Positions 46,750 through 55,799 of a stretch of DNA of 64,000 bases are shown here, piece by piece (positions within the stretch are counted from its first letter, which is position 1; every line of letters begins with the position of its first letter). Origin of the DNA: Peristeroidobacter soli. Lineage in GTDB: Bacteria > Pseudomonadota > Gammaproteobacteria > Steroidobacterales > Steroidobacteraceae. Both the position numbers and the translations under genes were made by a program. The notes beneath the pieces were generated by a model. It searched no databases and was not told where the DNA came from. It saw only the letters and a list, made by a program, of their open reading frames with translations. Location: assembly GCF_004138485.1 (NCBI RefSeq), contig NZ_RYEV01000004.1, positions 1,052,803 through 1,116,802 of the forward strand, given 5' to 3'.

Positions 46750-47291
46750 TGCTCGAGACACTTCTGCAGGCTGAGCAGACCGCGGCGGATCCAGCTTTTC
46801 ACTGTCCCGAGCGGCGTCTGCAACTTCTCGGTGAGCTCCGCGTGCGTGAGTCCTTCGAAAAACGCCAACGTCACAGTGCGCCGCTGCGTGTCGGTCAACG
46901 TGTCGAGGCACCGGCGCACGCGCGCAGCCATGTCGTCGCTCATCGCCATCATGGAGGGATCCGGTCCGTCGGCTGCCAGCGTGTTCGACATATCTTCGTC
47001 CAACGCCTCGGTCGGCCGCTGCGCCCGCAATTTATCGAGCGCCAGATAGCGCTGCACCGAATACAGCCAGGTGAGCACGCCGCCACGTTCGGCCTGATAT
47101 TCCGACGCGCGATGCCAGACCTTCACGAACAGGTCCTGCAAGACATCCTCCGCCAGTTCGCGCCGCTTGAGCATATGGACCCCGGCACCCAACAGCTTCG
47201 GGGCAGTCAATTCATACAGACGAGCGAAGGCCTGGCGATCGCCATGCGCCGTCGCCTGCAGGAGCCGAGCGAGTTCTTGTTGCTCCGCCAT
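46746..47291 (-). CDS. ECF RNA polymerase sigma factor (SigK/RskA-type pair)
   Basis: Group 4 sigma factor of 181 residues. Region 2 contains AFARLYELTAPKLLG, RELAEDVLQDLFVKVWHRA and GGVLTWLYSVQRYLALDKLRAQ; region 4 contains LTDTQRRTVTLAFFEGLTHAELTEKLQTPLGTVKSWIRRGLLSLQKCL, the promoter -35 recognition helix. It is co-transcribed and translationally coupled to an RskA-type anti-sigma factor. It is divergent from the DUF4331-HupE operon across 200 bp, which makes that operon the most likely local target. No canonical ECF promoter pair could be assigned by eye. Confidence 0.94.
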   Translation of the reverse strand: MAEQQELARLLQATAHGDRQAFARLYELTAPKLLGAGVHMLKRRELAEDVLQDLFVKVWHRASEYQAERGGVLTWLYSVQRYLALDKLRAQRPTEALDEDMSNTLAADGPDPSMMAMSDDMAARVRRCLDTLTDTQRRTVTLAFFEGLTHAELTEKLQTPLGTVKSWIRRGLLSLQKCLEQ

Positions 47292-47491
47292 CGACTAAAG
47301 CCTTTCCACCTCTGAATCACTGGCCGCCGGCCCGGTCCGCCGTCCAGAACTTACCCTTCCTGTACGTGGCGGCAGGCCAATTGGACGCAGTCGTCCATAA
47401 AAAATCTACCCGCTGCATCCGCCGCCCGGCCTCGCCCCGTACTTGCCTCCGCAGATCACATCTTATGTTCAGCTCGCCAGGAGGATACCTC

Positions 47492-48946
47492 ATGAGCAGT
47501 CCAGTGCGCCGGTCCGTGCTTGCCGCCCTCGCGGTGGGGACTGCGCTGATCGCCAGCTTGCCGGCCCAGGCTTCCAGCCACCGGGAAGCGCCCTTCATCA
47601 CCACCATGCCGCGCGTGGACGGCACCGACTTTTATATGTTCCGCAGCTACGAGGCCGGCCGCGACGGTTTCGTCACGCTGATCGCCAACTACCTGCCCCT
47701 GCAAGATCCGTATGGCGGACCGAACTACTTCGATCTGGAATCCGATGCCATCTACGAGATCCATGTCGACAACGACGGCGACGCCCGCGAGGACCTGACA
47801 TTCCGCTTCAATTTCGCCGATGTCGTCGCAGATCTCAAGGTGCAGGCCGGCGATCGCATGGTGTCCGTGCCGCTCAAGAACATCGGCGGCATCGGGCCGG
47901 GCCAGGACGGCACGGGCGCGCTCAACGTGCGCCAGACCTATACGATCGATTTCATTCGCGGCAGTCGACGCACCGGCAACTCGCGCTCCATCACGTCGAA
48001 CTCCGGTGAAACGCGGTTCCGCAAGCCGGCCGACTACATCGGCACGAAATCCGTCGCCGACTACGAAACCTACGCCCGCGATCACATCTACGACATCGTG
48101 ATTCCAGGATGCGGCAACGGTCGCGCCTTCGTCGGTCAACGCAAAGAGGGATTCGCGGTGAATCTCGGCCCGGTATTCGATCTGGTGAATCTGAATCCCC
48201 TCGGCCCGCCGAATGCTGTTCCCAATCCCATCGGCAATCAGAACATCACCACGCTCGCCCTCGAAGTGCCGATTTCGTGCCTGGCTCGCAGCAACGAACC
48301 AGTCATCGGCGCGTGGACGACCGCAAGCATGCGACAGGCGCGCATCCTCAATCCGAATCCGATCTTCGACAACAATCGCCGACCGCAGATCTCCGGCGGC
48401 GCGTGGACGCAGGTGTCACGCCTGGGCGCGCCGCTCGTCAACGAAGTTGTCATCGGCCTCAAGGATAAGGATCGGTTCAATGCCAGCCAGCCGCGCGACG
48501 ATGCGCAGTTCGCCACCTATGTCACCAATCCAACATTGCCTGAGCTGCTCGAAATCCTGTTCAACGGCGTAGCCGTGGCGCCGAACATGTTCCCACGCAC
48601 CGATCTGGTCGCCGCGTTTCTCACGGGCGTGCAGGGATTGAATCAGCCGGCGAACGTTCGGCCCGCGGAGATGATGCGCTTGAATACCAGCATCGCCGCG
48701 AAACCCGCTCCCAATCAGAACACGCTGGGCGTGCTTGGCGGCGATACCTCCGGCTTCCCGAATGGTCGTCGACCTGGCGATGACGTCGTCGACATCGAGC
48801 TGCGCGTTGCCATGGGCGCGCTGATCCCCGATGCGAGCGTCGCGCCAAACAACACAGCGCCGCTGACCGATGGTACGGCGGTGAGCGCCGCCGATTTCGA
48901 TGAGCGCTTCCCCTATCTGCGCTCGCCGAACCCCGGCGCGATGTAA
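47492..48946 (+). CDS. DUF4331 family exported protein
   Basis: A 484-residue secreted protein. The ATG at 47492 follows a near-perfect AGGAGG site. The signal peptide is cut near QAS-S (residue 28), and the mature start SSHREAPFITTMPRVDGTDFYMFRSYE is the hallmark of DUF4331. Further family segments are YFDLESDAIYEIHVDNDGDAREDLTFRF, NNIGGIGPG-type loops and the C-terminal GGDTSGFPNGRRPGDDVVDIELR and FPYLRSPNPG blocks. It is first of four same-strand genes with short gaps or overlaps (lipoprotein, TPR protein, HupE/UreJ) and is divergent from an ECF sigma/anti-sigma pair. No biochemical function is established for the family as far as I know; the conserved neighbours suggest a metal- or redox-related envelope role. 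Confidence 0.9.
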   Translation: MSSPVRRSVLAALAVGTALIASLPAQASSHREAPFITTMPRVDGTDFYMFRSYEAGRDGFVTLIANYLPLQDPYGGPNYFDLESDAIYEIHVDNDGDAREDLTFRFNFADVVADLKVQAGDRMVSVPLKNIGGIGPGQDGTGALNVRQTYTIDFIRGSRRTGNSRSITSNSGETRFRKPADYIGTKSVADYETYARDHIYDIVIPGCGNGRAFVGQRKEGFAVNLGPVFDLVNLNPLGPPNAVPNPIGNQNITTLALEVPISCLARSNEPVIGAWTTASMRQARILNPNPIFDNNRRPQISGGAWTQVSRLGAPLVNEVVIGLKDKDRFNASQPRDDAQFATYVTNPTLPELLEILFNGVAVAPNMFPRTDLVAAFLTGVQGLNQPANVRPAEMMRLNTSIAAKPAPNQNTLGVLGGDTSGFPNGRRPGDDVVDIELRVAMGALIPDASVAPNNTAPLTDGTAVSAADFDERFPYLRSPNPGAM

Positions 48947-48957
48947 GGAGCAGGACC

Positions 48958-49206
48958 ATGAACTCCAATCTCGGATATCTGGTGCTGGCGGCGCTGCTCG
49001 TCGCTGGCTGCGGCGGTGGCGGGTACGAAGGAAGCGGTGGCAACGGCAATTCTCAACCTCCGCCTGGCGCGACTGGTACGGCATTCACACCGTTCATCAA
49101 GGCGCAGTTGACGCAGACATCGAACACGGCAGAGCCGACGGACGTGAACGACAAACAGTTCGAGTTCGATGAGGACGAGACTTCGTTCGATGACGTACTC
49201 CAATAA
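48958..49206 (+). CDS. Small glycine-rich lipoprotein
   Basis: An 82-residue lipoprotein, 11 nt after the DUF4331 gene with an AAGGAG site. The lipobox LVAGC places the acylated cysteine near residue 18, followed by a GGGGYEGSGGNGN tether and then a short acidic tail (DKQFEFDEDETSFDDVLQ). The acidic end could bind cations or a basic partner. Its 3' end overlaps the next gene's start by 17 nt. It is specific to the operon and has no recognised family. Confidence 0.75.
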   Translation: MNSNLGYLVLAALLVAGCGGGGYEGSGGNGNSQPPPGATGTAFTPFIKAQLTQTSNTAEPTDVNDKQFEFDEDETSFDDVLQ

Positions 49207-50446
49207 CAACAGCGCCATACCAGGGCGGCCTCTCCTCGCCGCCTTGGTTCTTCTGTGCTCCGCGCTGGCGTCGGCGCAGGCTGCGCCTTACCTGCCGCGA
49301 TCCGATGCGGTCGTGCTTGCGACTGTTCCAGCGGGTGTGCGCACGGCGGCACTGCGTCCGAAAGATCTGCAAAGTGCAACGACCCAAGCGGCCGCTGATG
49401 TCGAGTCGGCTCGCATCACCGGCGATCCTCGCTATCTCGGTTACGCCCAGTCTGCGCTTGGACCGTGGTGGGCGGCGAAGGATGCGCCGCTCCCGGTGGT
49501 ACTGATCCGGGCTCAGATTCATCAACACAATCATTTATTCGAGATGGCGCTCGTTGATCTCGATCGTGCGCTTGCACTCGATCCTCGGAATGCGCAGGCA
49601 CGGCTGACTCGGGCAGCGATTTATCAGGTGCAGGGCAACTACTCGGCGGCGGCAACGGACTGTCGCGGTCTTGCGCTGCTGGTTGAACCGCTGGTCACCA
49701 TCGATTGCATGAGTCGCGTCAGCAGCCTTCGTGGTGAGGCGAGCGAGGCGTACCGGAAACTGGTGTTGTTACGGAATCGTGCCGATGGCATGGAACCTCG
49801 TCAGCGCAAGGAAATCGAGCTGACGCTCGCCGATATCTCGAAGCGGCTCGGAAATGACGAAGCGGCTCGTCAGCACTATGGGATCGCGCTCTCGGCCACG
49901 CCGCCGGATGCGTACACGTTGCTCACCTTTGCTGATTTTCTGCTGGAGCGGCGTGCGTATAGCGAGGTGACCGCGCTCTTCGGACGCTACCCCGAATATG
50001 CGGACTTGCTGCTTCGAGCTACGCTCGCGGCGCGCGCCATGCGTGTGCCGAACGCCGGCGCGCTGGCCCAGCAGCTTCGCGAACAATATGCCGCTCATCA
50101 GCGTCGCGGTGACTTTGTTCCGACGCGTGACTACGCGAGATTTCTGCTGGATATCGAAGGCAAGGCGGCGGCCGCGCTCGATGCCGCGCTCGTCAACTGG
50201 CGCAGCCAGCGCGAGCCCGCCGACGCAATCATCGTGGTTCGAGCGGCGATTGCCGCCGGCCGGACGGCGGCGGCGGCGCCGGTGGCAACGTTTATTCGTG
50301 AGAATGGGTTGGAAGATGTGCGCTTAGCCGCGTTGCTTGCACAGCTACACGTCCCGCCGCACGTACCATCCGAGCATTCTGCCCAGCCCGGTCTCGTGCA
50401 CACCGCCGGCCATCGCGAACAAGTATCGCCGGAGCCGGCGGCATGA
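49190..50446 (+). CDS. Exported TPR protein of the DUF4331-HupE operon
   Basis: A 418-residue protein; the ATG at 49190 lies inside the end of the small lipoprotein gene, preceded by a GAGGACGAG stretch. A signal peptide (LLAALVLLCSALASAQA) spans about residues 14-30. TPR-like helical pairs fill the rest, for example FEMALVDLDRALALDPRNAQARLTRAAIYQVQGNYSAAATDC and LGNDEAARQHYGIALSATPPDAYTLLTF. It is probably periplasmic and a scaffold for its operon partners. Its stop overlaps the start of the HupE/UreJ gene (ATGA), so translation is coupled. No enzymatic motif is visible. Confidence 0.82.
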   Translation: MTYSNNNSAIPGRPLLAALVLLCSALASAQAAPYLPRSDAVVLATVPAGVRTAALRPKDLQSATTQAAADVESARITGDPRYLGYAQSALGPWWAAKDAPLPVVLIRAQIHQHNHLFEMALVDLDRALALDPRNAQARLTRAAIYQVQGNYSAAATDCRGLALLVEPLVTIDCMSRVSSLRGEASEAYRKLVLLRNRADGMEPRQRKEIELTLADISKRLGNDEAARQHYGIALSATPPDAYTLLTFADFLLERRAYSEVTALFGRYPEYADLLLRATLAARAMRVPNAGALAQQLREQYAAHQRRGDFVPTRDYARFLLDIEGKAAAALDAALVNWRSQREPADAIIVVRAAIAAGRTAAAAPVATFIRENGLEDVRLAALLAQLHVPPHVPSEHSAQPGLVHTAGHREQVSPEPAA

Positions 50447-51531
50447 GAATCTTCGCCCTCGCCCTTCTGCTGCTGCTCGCGCCACAAGCTCTCGCTCACA
50501 AACCCAGCGACAGCTACCTCCAGCTCACTCCGACCGCACACGGCTTCGCCGGCGAGTGGCGCATCGCTCTGCGCGACCTCGAACCGGCGATCGGCCTGGA
50601 TCGCGATGGCGATCGCAAGATCACGTGGGGTGAACTGCGCTCACGGCACGCGGAGATCGCCAGCTATGCTATCTCACGCCTGGCCATCATCTCGCGCGAC
50701 TCCCCCTGCGACGTCCATACAGGGCCGCAGCTCGTCGATGACCTGAGCGATGGCGCTTACACCGTGCTGCCACTCGTCGTAACGTGTGAACGCAACGTGG
50801 CACCGTGGAGCATCGATTACTCACTGTTATTTGATATCGATGCAACTCATCGCGGCCTGATCGCACTCCACGGCGCGGGGGCACCGCAGACGTTCGTACT
50901 GTCGCCGCAGAACACTCACGCAACGTTGTCCGTCGACGGGCCGAGCCCGGGCCGGCAATTCATCACCATGGCACGCGAAGGCATCTGGCACATCTGGATC
51001 GGCCTCGACCACCTCCTGTTCCTGCTGGCGCTGCTGCTTCCCGCCGGCCTGCGCTCACGGGATGAATCCACCGGCTGGGCGCCCATGCTCAAGGATGTCG
51101 TGACTCTAGTCACCGCCTTCACCGTCGCACACAGCATCACTCTGTCGCTCGCGGCACTGAAGATCGTCTCTCTGCCGCCACGACTCATCGAGACGACCAT
51201 CGCCCTGTCCATCGTCGTCGCAGGCTTGCGGCTGCGCTACGCAATCACACGGCCCGCGACCTGGATCGCCTTCAGCTTCGGACTCATCCACGGCTTCGGC
51301 TTCGCCAACGTACTCGCCGACATGCAATTGCCGTCCGGCTCGCTGGCGCTGTCGCTCTTCGCATTCAACATCGGCGTCGAGCTGGGCCAGTGCGCCATCG
51401 TCCTGCTCACCCTGCCCATGATCCGGTACGCACGACGCCACGTTTTCTATGAGCGCACCTTCATGCCCGCCGCCGCGCTGCTCATCGCCACGATCGGACT
51501 GGCGTGGTCGGTCGAGCGTGTCGTGGGTTAG
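50443..51531 (+). CDS. HupE/UreJ family membrane protein with EF-hand-like loop
   Basis: A 362-residue protein. The signal peptide is cut after ALAH-type residues (LAHKPSDSYL), leaving a periplasmic domain of about 165 residues. That domain holds a textbook EF-hand loop, DRDGDRKITWGE (53-64). Six to seven transmembrane helices follow, starting at GIWHIWIGLDHLLFLLALLLPAG, with His-rich motifs (HIWIGLDHLLF, TAFTVAHSITLSLAAL, GLIHGFGFANVLAD) that define HupE/UreJ proteins, implicated in nickel or other metal movement. It is the last gene of the DUF4331 operon; the His motifs and EF-hand point to divalent metal handling (inference). The next gene is convergent, 5 nt away. Confidence 0.88.
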   Translation: MRIFALALLLLLAPQALAHKPSDSYLQLTPTAHGFAGEWRIALRDLEPAIGLDRDGDRKITWGELRSRHAEIASYAISRLAIISRDSPCDVHTGPQLVDDLSDGAYTVLPLVVTCERNVAPWSIDYSLLFDIDATHRGLIALHGAGAPQTFVLSPQNTHATLSVDGPSPGRQFITMAREGIWHIWIGLDHLLFLLALLLPAGLRSRDESTGWAPMLKDVVTLVTAFTVAHSITLSLAALKIVSLPPRLIETTIALSIVVAGLRLRYAITRPATWIAFSFGLIHGFGFANVLADMQLPSGSLALSLFAFNIGVELGQCAIVLLTLPMIRYARRHVFYERTFMPAAALLIATIGLAWSVERVVG

Positions 51532-51536
51532 CCGGC

Positions 51537-51827
51537 CTACCAGAGGAAGGGCAACAACCGATGCGGCACCCTGTGCGCATAGTCGCTGTAGCCGGCCAGA
51601 TTCTTGAGCAGAAATCGTTCTTCCTCCAACAACCGCCACGCCAGCACGGCCACGTTGGTAATTATCGTTAGCAGCCCCCACCACGAGCCGAGCGCCAAAG
51701 GAATGCCCGCCAGCATCACTACAGCGGCGCTGTACATCGGATGACGGACGATCGCATAGGGCCCCGTCGAAATGACCGTCTGCCCTTCCGCCACTTGAAT
51801 CGCGGTCAGCGTCATCCAATGCCTCAC
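51537..51827 (-). pseudogene. C-terminal fragment of an isoprenylcysteine methyltransferase-like (ICMT/PEMT) membrane protein
   Basis: The 96-residue open frame begins with GTG and reads straight into EGQTVISTGPYAIVRHPMYSAAVVMLAGIPLALGSWW, then LEEERFLLKNLAGYSDYAHRVPHRLLPFLW. This is the conserved SAM-binding C-terminal half of ICMT-like methyltransferases, normally about 200 residues. The usual N-terminal helices are absent: the preceding 190 bp do not translate into a matching segment in any minus-strand frame that I can follow. It is either a truncated pseudogene or, less likely, a minimal active half. It is convergent with the HupE/UreJ gene. Confidence 0.6.
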
Positions 51828-52018
51828 TGAGCGGGCTCAATTCGAAGTCGCGGTCGTACGCAAATTCCCGCTCGGCATCGTCATGATGTCATCGGAGGAC
51901 ACTCCACGAACTGGGCGGCCCCGACCGAGGAAGCCGCGCTGGCCGAGCTTACAAAATACTGTCCGGACGCTGTCATCCTCGCCATTGCGCCAGATCGTGG
52001 CCGCGGTCGCAAAGATTC

Positions 52019-53131
52019 GTGGATAATCCCGGCCGGTTGCTTACAAGCTTGGGGATCACAGTGGCGGGACGACCGGGTCGGGACGACAAACCTCTTTACG
52101 AAGCGCTCATCGATGCCCAGAAGCTGGCGTTCGCGCCGTTGTCATTTCATGCCACGCTCGCCTTGAGAGATCTCGGCGTGCTGGCGGCGCTGGCGGAGTA
52201 CAGGTCCGAAGGGCTCACCGCCGAACGCATCGCCGAGCTCACGCGCCTGCCGCTCTATGGCGTCAAAGTGCTGCTCGAAGCCGGCGTGGTCGCCGACCTG
52301 ATCGCGATCGAAGGCGAGGTCTTCCATCTGCGCCAGCTCGGGCTGCTGGTCCTGCGCGACCGGATGACCCGGGTCAACATGGATTTCACGGCCGATGTCT
52401 GCTATCGAGGGATGGCGCATCTGCGCGAGACCATCACGACCGGCAAGCCGGCCGGGCTGAGCGAGCTGGGGCCGTGGAAGACGATTTACGAAGGTCTCAC
52501 CCAACTGCCGCCGCAGGTTCAGCAGAGCTGGTTCGCCTTCGATCATTACTATTCGGATCATATGTTTCCAAACGCCCTGCCGCGGGTGTTTGCGGAACGG
52601 CCGCGGCGGCTGCTCGATGTCGGCGCCAATACGGGAAAGTTCGCGCTCGGCTGTCTGGAGCACGATCCGCAGGTTCACGTCAGCCTGCTCGATCATCCCG
52701 GCCAGCTCGAACTGGCCCGGCAAGCGATCGAGGCGAAGGGTCATGGCGCGCGTGCCAGCTATCACCCCATCGACTTCCTCGATCCCTCGCGCGAATTCCC
52801 GGCCGATCAGGACGCGATCTGGATGAGCCAGTTCCTGGATTGTTTCGGCGAGGACGAGATCGTCTCGATTCTCCAGCGTGCGCGGCGCGCCCTGTCACCG
52901 CAGGGGCGTCTCTACATCGTCGAAACGTACTGGGACCAGCAGGAGCACGCCGCCGCCCGCTTCGTGCTCACCATGACTTCGCTGTATTTCGCTTGTCTCG
53001 CCAACGGCAACAGCAAGATGTATCTGGCCGAGGACATGCGTGCCTGCGTACAACGCGCCGGGTTCAGTATCGAGCATGAGTTGGAACGCTTCTCGGCCAG
53101 TCACACGATGTTCGTGTGCCGGCCGAGCTGA
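52019..53131 (+). CDS. SAM-dependent methyltransferase (O-methyltransferase-like)
   Basis: A cytosolic enzyme of up to 370 residues. A helical N-terminal dimerisation/winged-helix region (about 40-120; LRDLGVLAALAEYRSEGLTAERIAELTRLPLYGVKVLLEAGVV) is typical of class I O-methyltransferases of natural-product pathways. The Rossmann domain has RRLLDVGANTGKFALGCLE (motif I), VSLLDHPGQLELARQAIEAKG, DAIWMSQFLDCFGEDEIVSILQRARRALSPQGRLYIVETYWDQQ, and a C-terminal FSASHTMFVCRPS. The start is uncertain: GTG at 52019 or GTG at 52061, which has a GGGG stretch 6 nt upstream. No biosynthetic cluster surrounds it, so the acceptor is unknown. Confidence 0.85.
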   Translation: MDNPGRLLTSLGITVAGRPGRDDKPLYEALIDAQKLAFAPLSFHATLALRDLGVLAALAEYRSEGLTAERIAELTRLPLYGVKVLLEAGVVADLIAIEGEVFHLRQLGLLVLRDRMTRVNMDFTADVCYRGMAHLRETITTGKPAGLSELGPWKTIYEGLTQLPPQVQQSWFAFDHYYSDHMFPNALPRVFAERPRRLLDVGANTGKFALGCLEHDPQVHVSLLDHPGQLELARQAIEAKGHGARASYHPIDFLDPSREFPADQDAIWMSQFLDCFGEDEIVSILQRARRALSPQGRLYIVETYWDQQEHAAARFVLTMTSLYFACLANGNSKMYLAEDMRACVQRAGFSIEHELERFSASHTMFVCRPS

Positions 53132-53175
53132 GACGAGGTGGCGAAGTGACTCATTATTCAGTGACGGAAGCGACA

Positions 53176-53189
53176 GTGACTCGAGTCAC
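53176..53189. promoter_or_regulatory. CRP-like palindrome upstream of tpsB
   Basis: GTGACTCGAGTCAC is a perfect 14-bp palindrome with the GTGA-N6-TCAC arrangement of CRP/Vfr/CLP binding sites, 102 nt before the tpsB ATG. GTGAC words recur just upstream and downstream (53161 and 53196). A site sharing 13 of these 14 bases precedes tpsA. Confidence 0.45.
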
Positions 53190-53290
53190 GGGCATGTGAC
53201 TCCAGACATCATCCCGCCTCGCAATGCCAGGCCCGCGCGTGACCGGCGGCACTATCGAAATGCCATCGACCTCCGCATCATCTGGCGACG

Positions 53291-55000
53291 ATGCGGCGAC
53301 ACATTCTCACCTACGGAACGGCTCTGCTGGCCACGCTCGGCTCCGATTGCCTGGCGCAGACGCCACCACCGCGACCGGACAGTGGACAGATACTGCGGGA
53401 GCTCGAACAAGCGCCCACGCTGCGCAAGCCTCGAACACCAGCGCCAGCCACGCCTGATGTCGCGGTACGCGACACCGATTTGACGCCCGAATCGGCCGCA
53501 GCTTCGCAGACGCGCGTCGAGGTCAGGGGTTACCAGGTCAGCGGCAACACCGTGTTCTCCGATGAACAGTTGCTGGCCCTGGTCGCGCAGCAGACCGGCA
53601 GCAAGACGCTGGCCGAGATCGAGCAGATCGCCGCAGTGATCACTCGCTACTATCGCGATCACGGCTACATGGTGGCCCGTGCATATCTTCCCTATCAGGA
53701 AATCCGCGGCGGCATCGTTCGACTCGACATCCTCGAAGGCCGCTACGGCGAGCTGCGTGTAAAGAATGGATCGAAGATCGCCGATCGCCGACTGCACGCC
53801 ACCGTGGAGCGAGCTGCCTGCGGTCGTAGCTGCACCGGCGAACTGATTCGGGAGCGGCCGCTGGAGCGCGGCATGCTGCGGCTCTCGGATCTGCCCGGCA
53901 TCCAGGTGCGTGGCGAGTTGCAGCCCGGGCGCGAAGTGGGAACCTCCGACGTCGTTGTAAACGTCGAGCCCACACGTGGCTTCCGAGGTTCGGTCGATGC
54001 GACCAATTACGGCGGCCGCTATGTCGGCCGCGAACGAGCCACGCTCGCGGCCGCCTATGCCAACCCACTGGGCATCGGCGATCAGGTCAATTTCCAAGGC
54101 GCGTACTCGCAAGGCAGCACCTACGCCGGCCTCGGTTATGACTTGCCTGTCAACTACCGCGGCACTCGCTTGTTCGTCTCCGCTTACCGCATGGATTATG
54201 AGTTGCAGGAAGCGTTCGAAGCGCTGGGCGCCGAGGGCGACACGGTCGGTGGCGAAATCGGCCTGACGCATTCGTTGTTCCGCGACTCGCGACGCAGTCT
54301 CGGCGCGCGCGTGACCTATGCGTACAAGTCCGTCAAGGACGACGTCGCCGTGGTGGAAACGTCCAACGAGCGCAGAGCCAGCACTTACGCTGCCACACTG
54401 GACGGCGCACTCAATGATGATTGGCTGGGCCGCGTGGCGACCAATCGCGTGTCGCTCGGCTACACCGCGGGTGAACTGGATATTCGCGATCCGCTCTCGG
54501 CCGCGATCGATGCGGTCACGGTGCGCACCGATGGTCATTTCGACAAGATGGTCTACTGGCTGTCGCGCACTCAGTACATCACCGATCGCTGGAGCGTGTA
54601 TCTGCGAGTGACAGGACAGATCGCCGCTCAGAATCTGGACTCGTCGGAAAAGTTTTATCTGGGCGGCCCGAGCGCGGTGCGCGCCTATCCGGTCGGTGAA
54701 GCGGCCGGCGATCGCGGCTATCTCGCCTCCGCCGAAGTGCGACGGACCTTTTTCGGACCGTTCGGCGGCATCAGCGAAGTCAGCGCCTTCTACGACCGCG
54801 GTCACATTCGTGTCGACGCGCAACCCTGGCAAGGAGCCGCGATCGAACGGACGCTGGACGGCGCCGGCGTCGGATTTGACTGGAGTCAGCAACGAGGCTG
54901 GTCGCTCGCCGCGGCCGTCGCGTTCCGCGGTTCCGAGAGAGCCACCAGCGGACTGGATCGCGATTATCAGTTGTGGTTGTCCGGTGGCTACCGGTTCTGA
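53291..55000 (+). CDS. Two-partner secretion outer-membrane transporter (TpsB; ShlB/FhaC/HecB family)
   Basis: Outer-membrane translocator of 569 residues that exports the large TpsA protein encoded downstream. A signal peptide (about 1-22, cut near CLA-Q) is followed by a Pro-rich linker, then two POTRA domains (VEVRGYQVSGNTVFSDEQLLALV and RYYRDHGYMVARAYLPYQEIRGGIVRLDILEGRY) and a 16-strand barrel. The conserved L6-loop motif is present as GGPSAVRAYP (usually VRGY/F), and the protein ends in a terminal Phe (GGYRF). SapC-family and TpsA genes follow on the same strand; the SapC ATG is 19 nt after this stop. Confidence 0.95.
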   Translation: MRRHILTYGTALLATLGSDCLAQTPPPRPDSGQILRELEQAPTLRKPRTPAPATPDVAVRDTDLTPESAAASQTRVEVRGYQVSGNTVFSDEQLLALVAQQTGSKTLAEIEQIAAVITRYYRDHGYMVARAYLPYQEIRGGIVRLDILEGRYGELRVKNGSKIADRRLHATVERAACGRSCTGELIRERPLERGMLRLSDLPGIQVRGELQPGREVGTSDVVVNVEPTRGFRGSVDATNYGGRYVGRERATLAAAYANPLGIGDQVNFQGAYSQGSTYAGLGYDLPVNYRGTRLFVSAYRMDYELQEAFEALGAEGDTVGGEIGLTHSLFRDSRRSLGARVTYAYKSVKDDVAVVETSNERRASTYAATLDGALNDDWLGRVATNRVSLGYTAGELDIRDPLSAAIDAVTVRTDGHFDKMVYWLSRTQYITDRWSVYLRVTGQIAAQNLDSSEKFYLGGPSAVRAYPVGEAAGDRGYLASAEVRRTFFGPFGGISEVSAFYDRGHIRVDAQPWQGAAIERTLDGAGVGFDWSQQRGWSLAAAVAFRGSERATSGLDRDYQLWLSGGYRF

Positions 55001-55019
55001 GTTGTCCAAGGAGCTGTTC

Positions 55020-55781
55020 ATGACCTCGCAAACATCCGAGTCCGACACCCCGCTGTTCTATCGGGATCCGCAGCTGATCTCGTCCCGCGATCATGCGCAC
55101 TGGCGTATCAGGGACGGCGGTGTCGAATTTGCGCAGCAGACCATCGCCGTCCCCATCGTCATCGGCGAGTTCATCGCGGCGGCCCGCTGCTTTCCCATCC
55201 TGTTCAGCGCCGCGGGCGACACCATCAACCCAATCGCGCTGCTCGGGCTGGATGCCAACAATCTGTTCGTCAAGAACGGTCGATGGATCGAGGGTGTCTA
55301 TATACCCGCGTACGTCCGGCGCTATCCGTTCGGCTTCATCGAGCATCGCGACGGCGTCGCGCTCGGCATCGACGCCGCCTCCGAACGCATCGTGCGCGAC
55401 GGAGATGAGGGCCAGCCACTGTTCGAGAGCGGCGAGCCGACGGATGTGACCCGGCAGGCCCTGCAGTTCTGCGACGCCTATCGCGCCGAGGCCGACGTGA
55501 CACAGGCCTTCTGCCAGGCACTGCAAACGCAGAATCTGCTCATCGACCGCCGCGCCGATGCCACGCTTCCCAACGGACGCAAGTTCGCCGTCGACGGCTT
55601 CCGCATCGTGGATGTAAACAAGTTCCGTGCGCTCGATGCGGCCAGCGTCGTCGAGTGGCATCACAAGGGTTGGCTGGCACTCGTGCATCATCACCTGGCC
55701 TCGCTCGACCGGTTCGAGGACCTGCTGGCACGGCGTGGCGCGCGCGATCGCGAATCACTGTCGGATCAAGCTGTCGCTTAG
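55020..55781 (+). CDS. SapC family protein between tpsB and tpsA
   Basis: A 253-residue cytosolic-looking protein without signal peptide; AAGGAG precedes the ATG. It matches the SapC family from near its start: FYRDPQLISSRDHAHWRI, then VPIVIGEFIAAARCFPILFS, LGLDANNLFVKNGRWIEGVYIPAYVRRYPFGFI, and FCDAYRAEADVTQAFCQALQTQNLL near the C-terminus. SapC-family proteins are poorly characterised and usually lie beside TonB receptors or surface-protein genes. Here the gene is sandwiched in a two-partner secretion operon, which suggests a role in making, modifying or controlling the exported exoprotein (inference). It ends 19 nt before a strong palindrome. Confidence 0.9.
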   Translation: MTSQTSESDTPLFYRDPQLISSRDHAHWRIRDGGVEFAQQTIAVPIVIGEFIAAARCFPILFSAAGDTINPIALLGLDANNLFVKNGRWIEGVYIPAYVRRYPFGFIEHRDGVALGIDAASERIVRDGDEGQPLFESGEPTDVTRQALQFCDAYRAEADVTQAFCQALQTQNLLIDRRADATLPNGRKFAVDGFRIVDVNKFRALDAASVVEWHHKGWLALVHHHLASLDRFEDLLARRGARDRESLSDQAVA

Positions 55782-55799
55782 TAAGTGAACGAGGCGCGC

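Noticed and set aside
47292-47491. ECF-type promoter pair between the sigma factor and the DUF4331 operon
   Set aside because: A CCAATTGG word and CGTC words are present, but I could not find a matched pair at proper spacing in both directions, so no site is annotated.
51828-52018. Possible small coding remnant upstream of the methyltransferase
   Set aside because: One frame gives a protein-like stretch (EEAALAELTKYCPDAVILAI) but without start, family match or enough length to support a feature.
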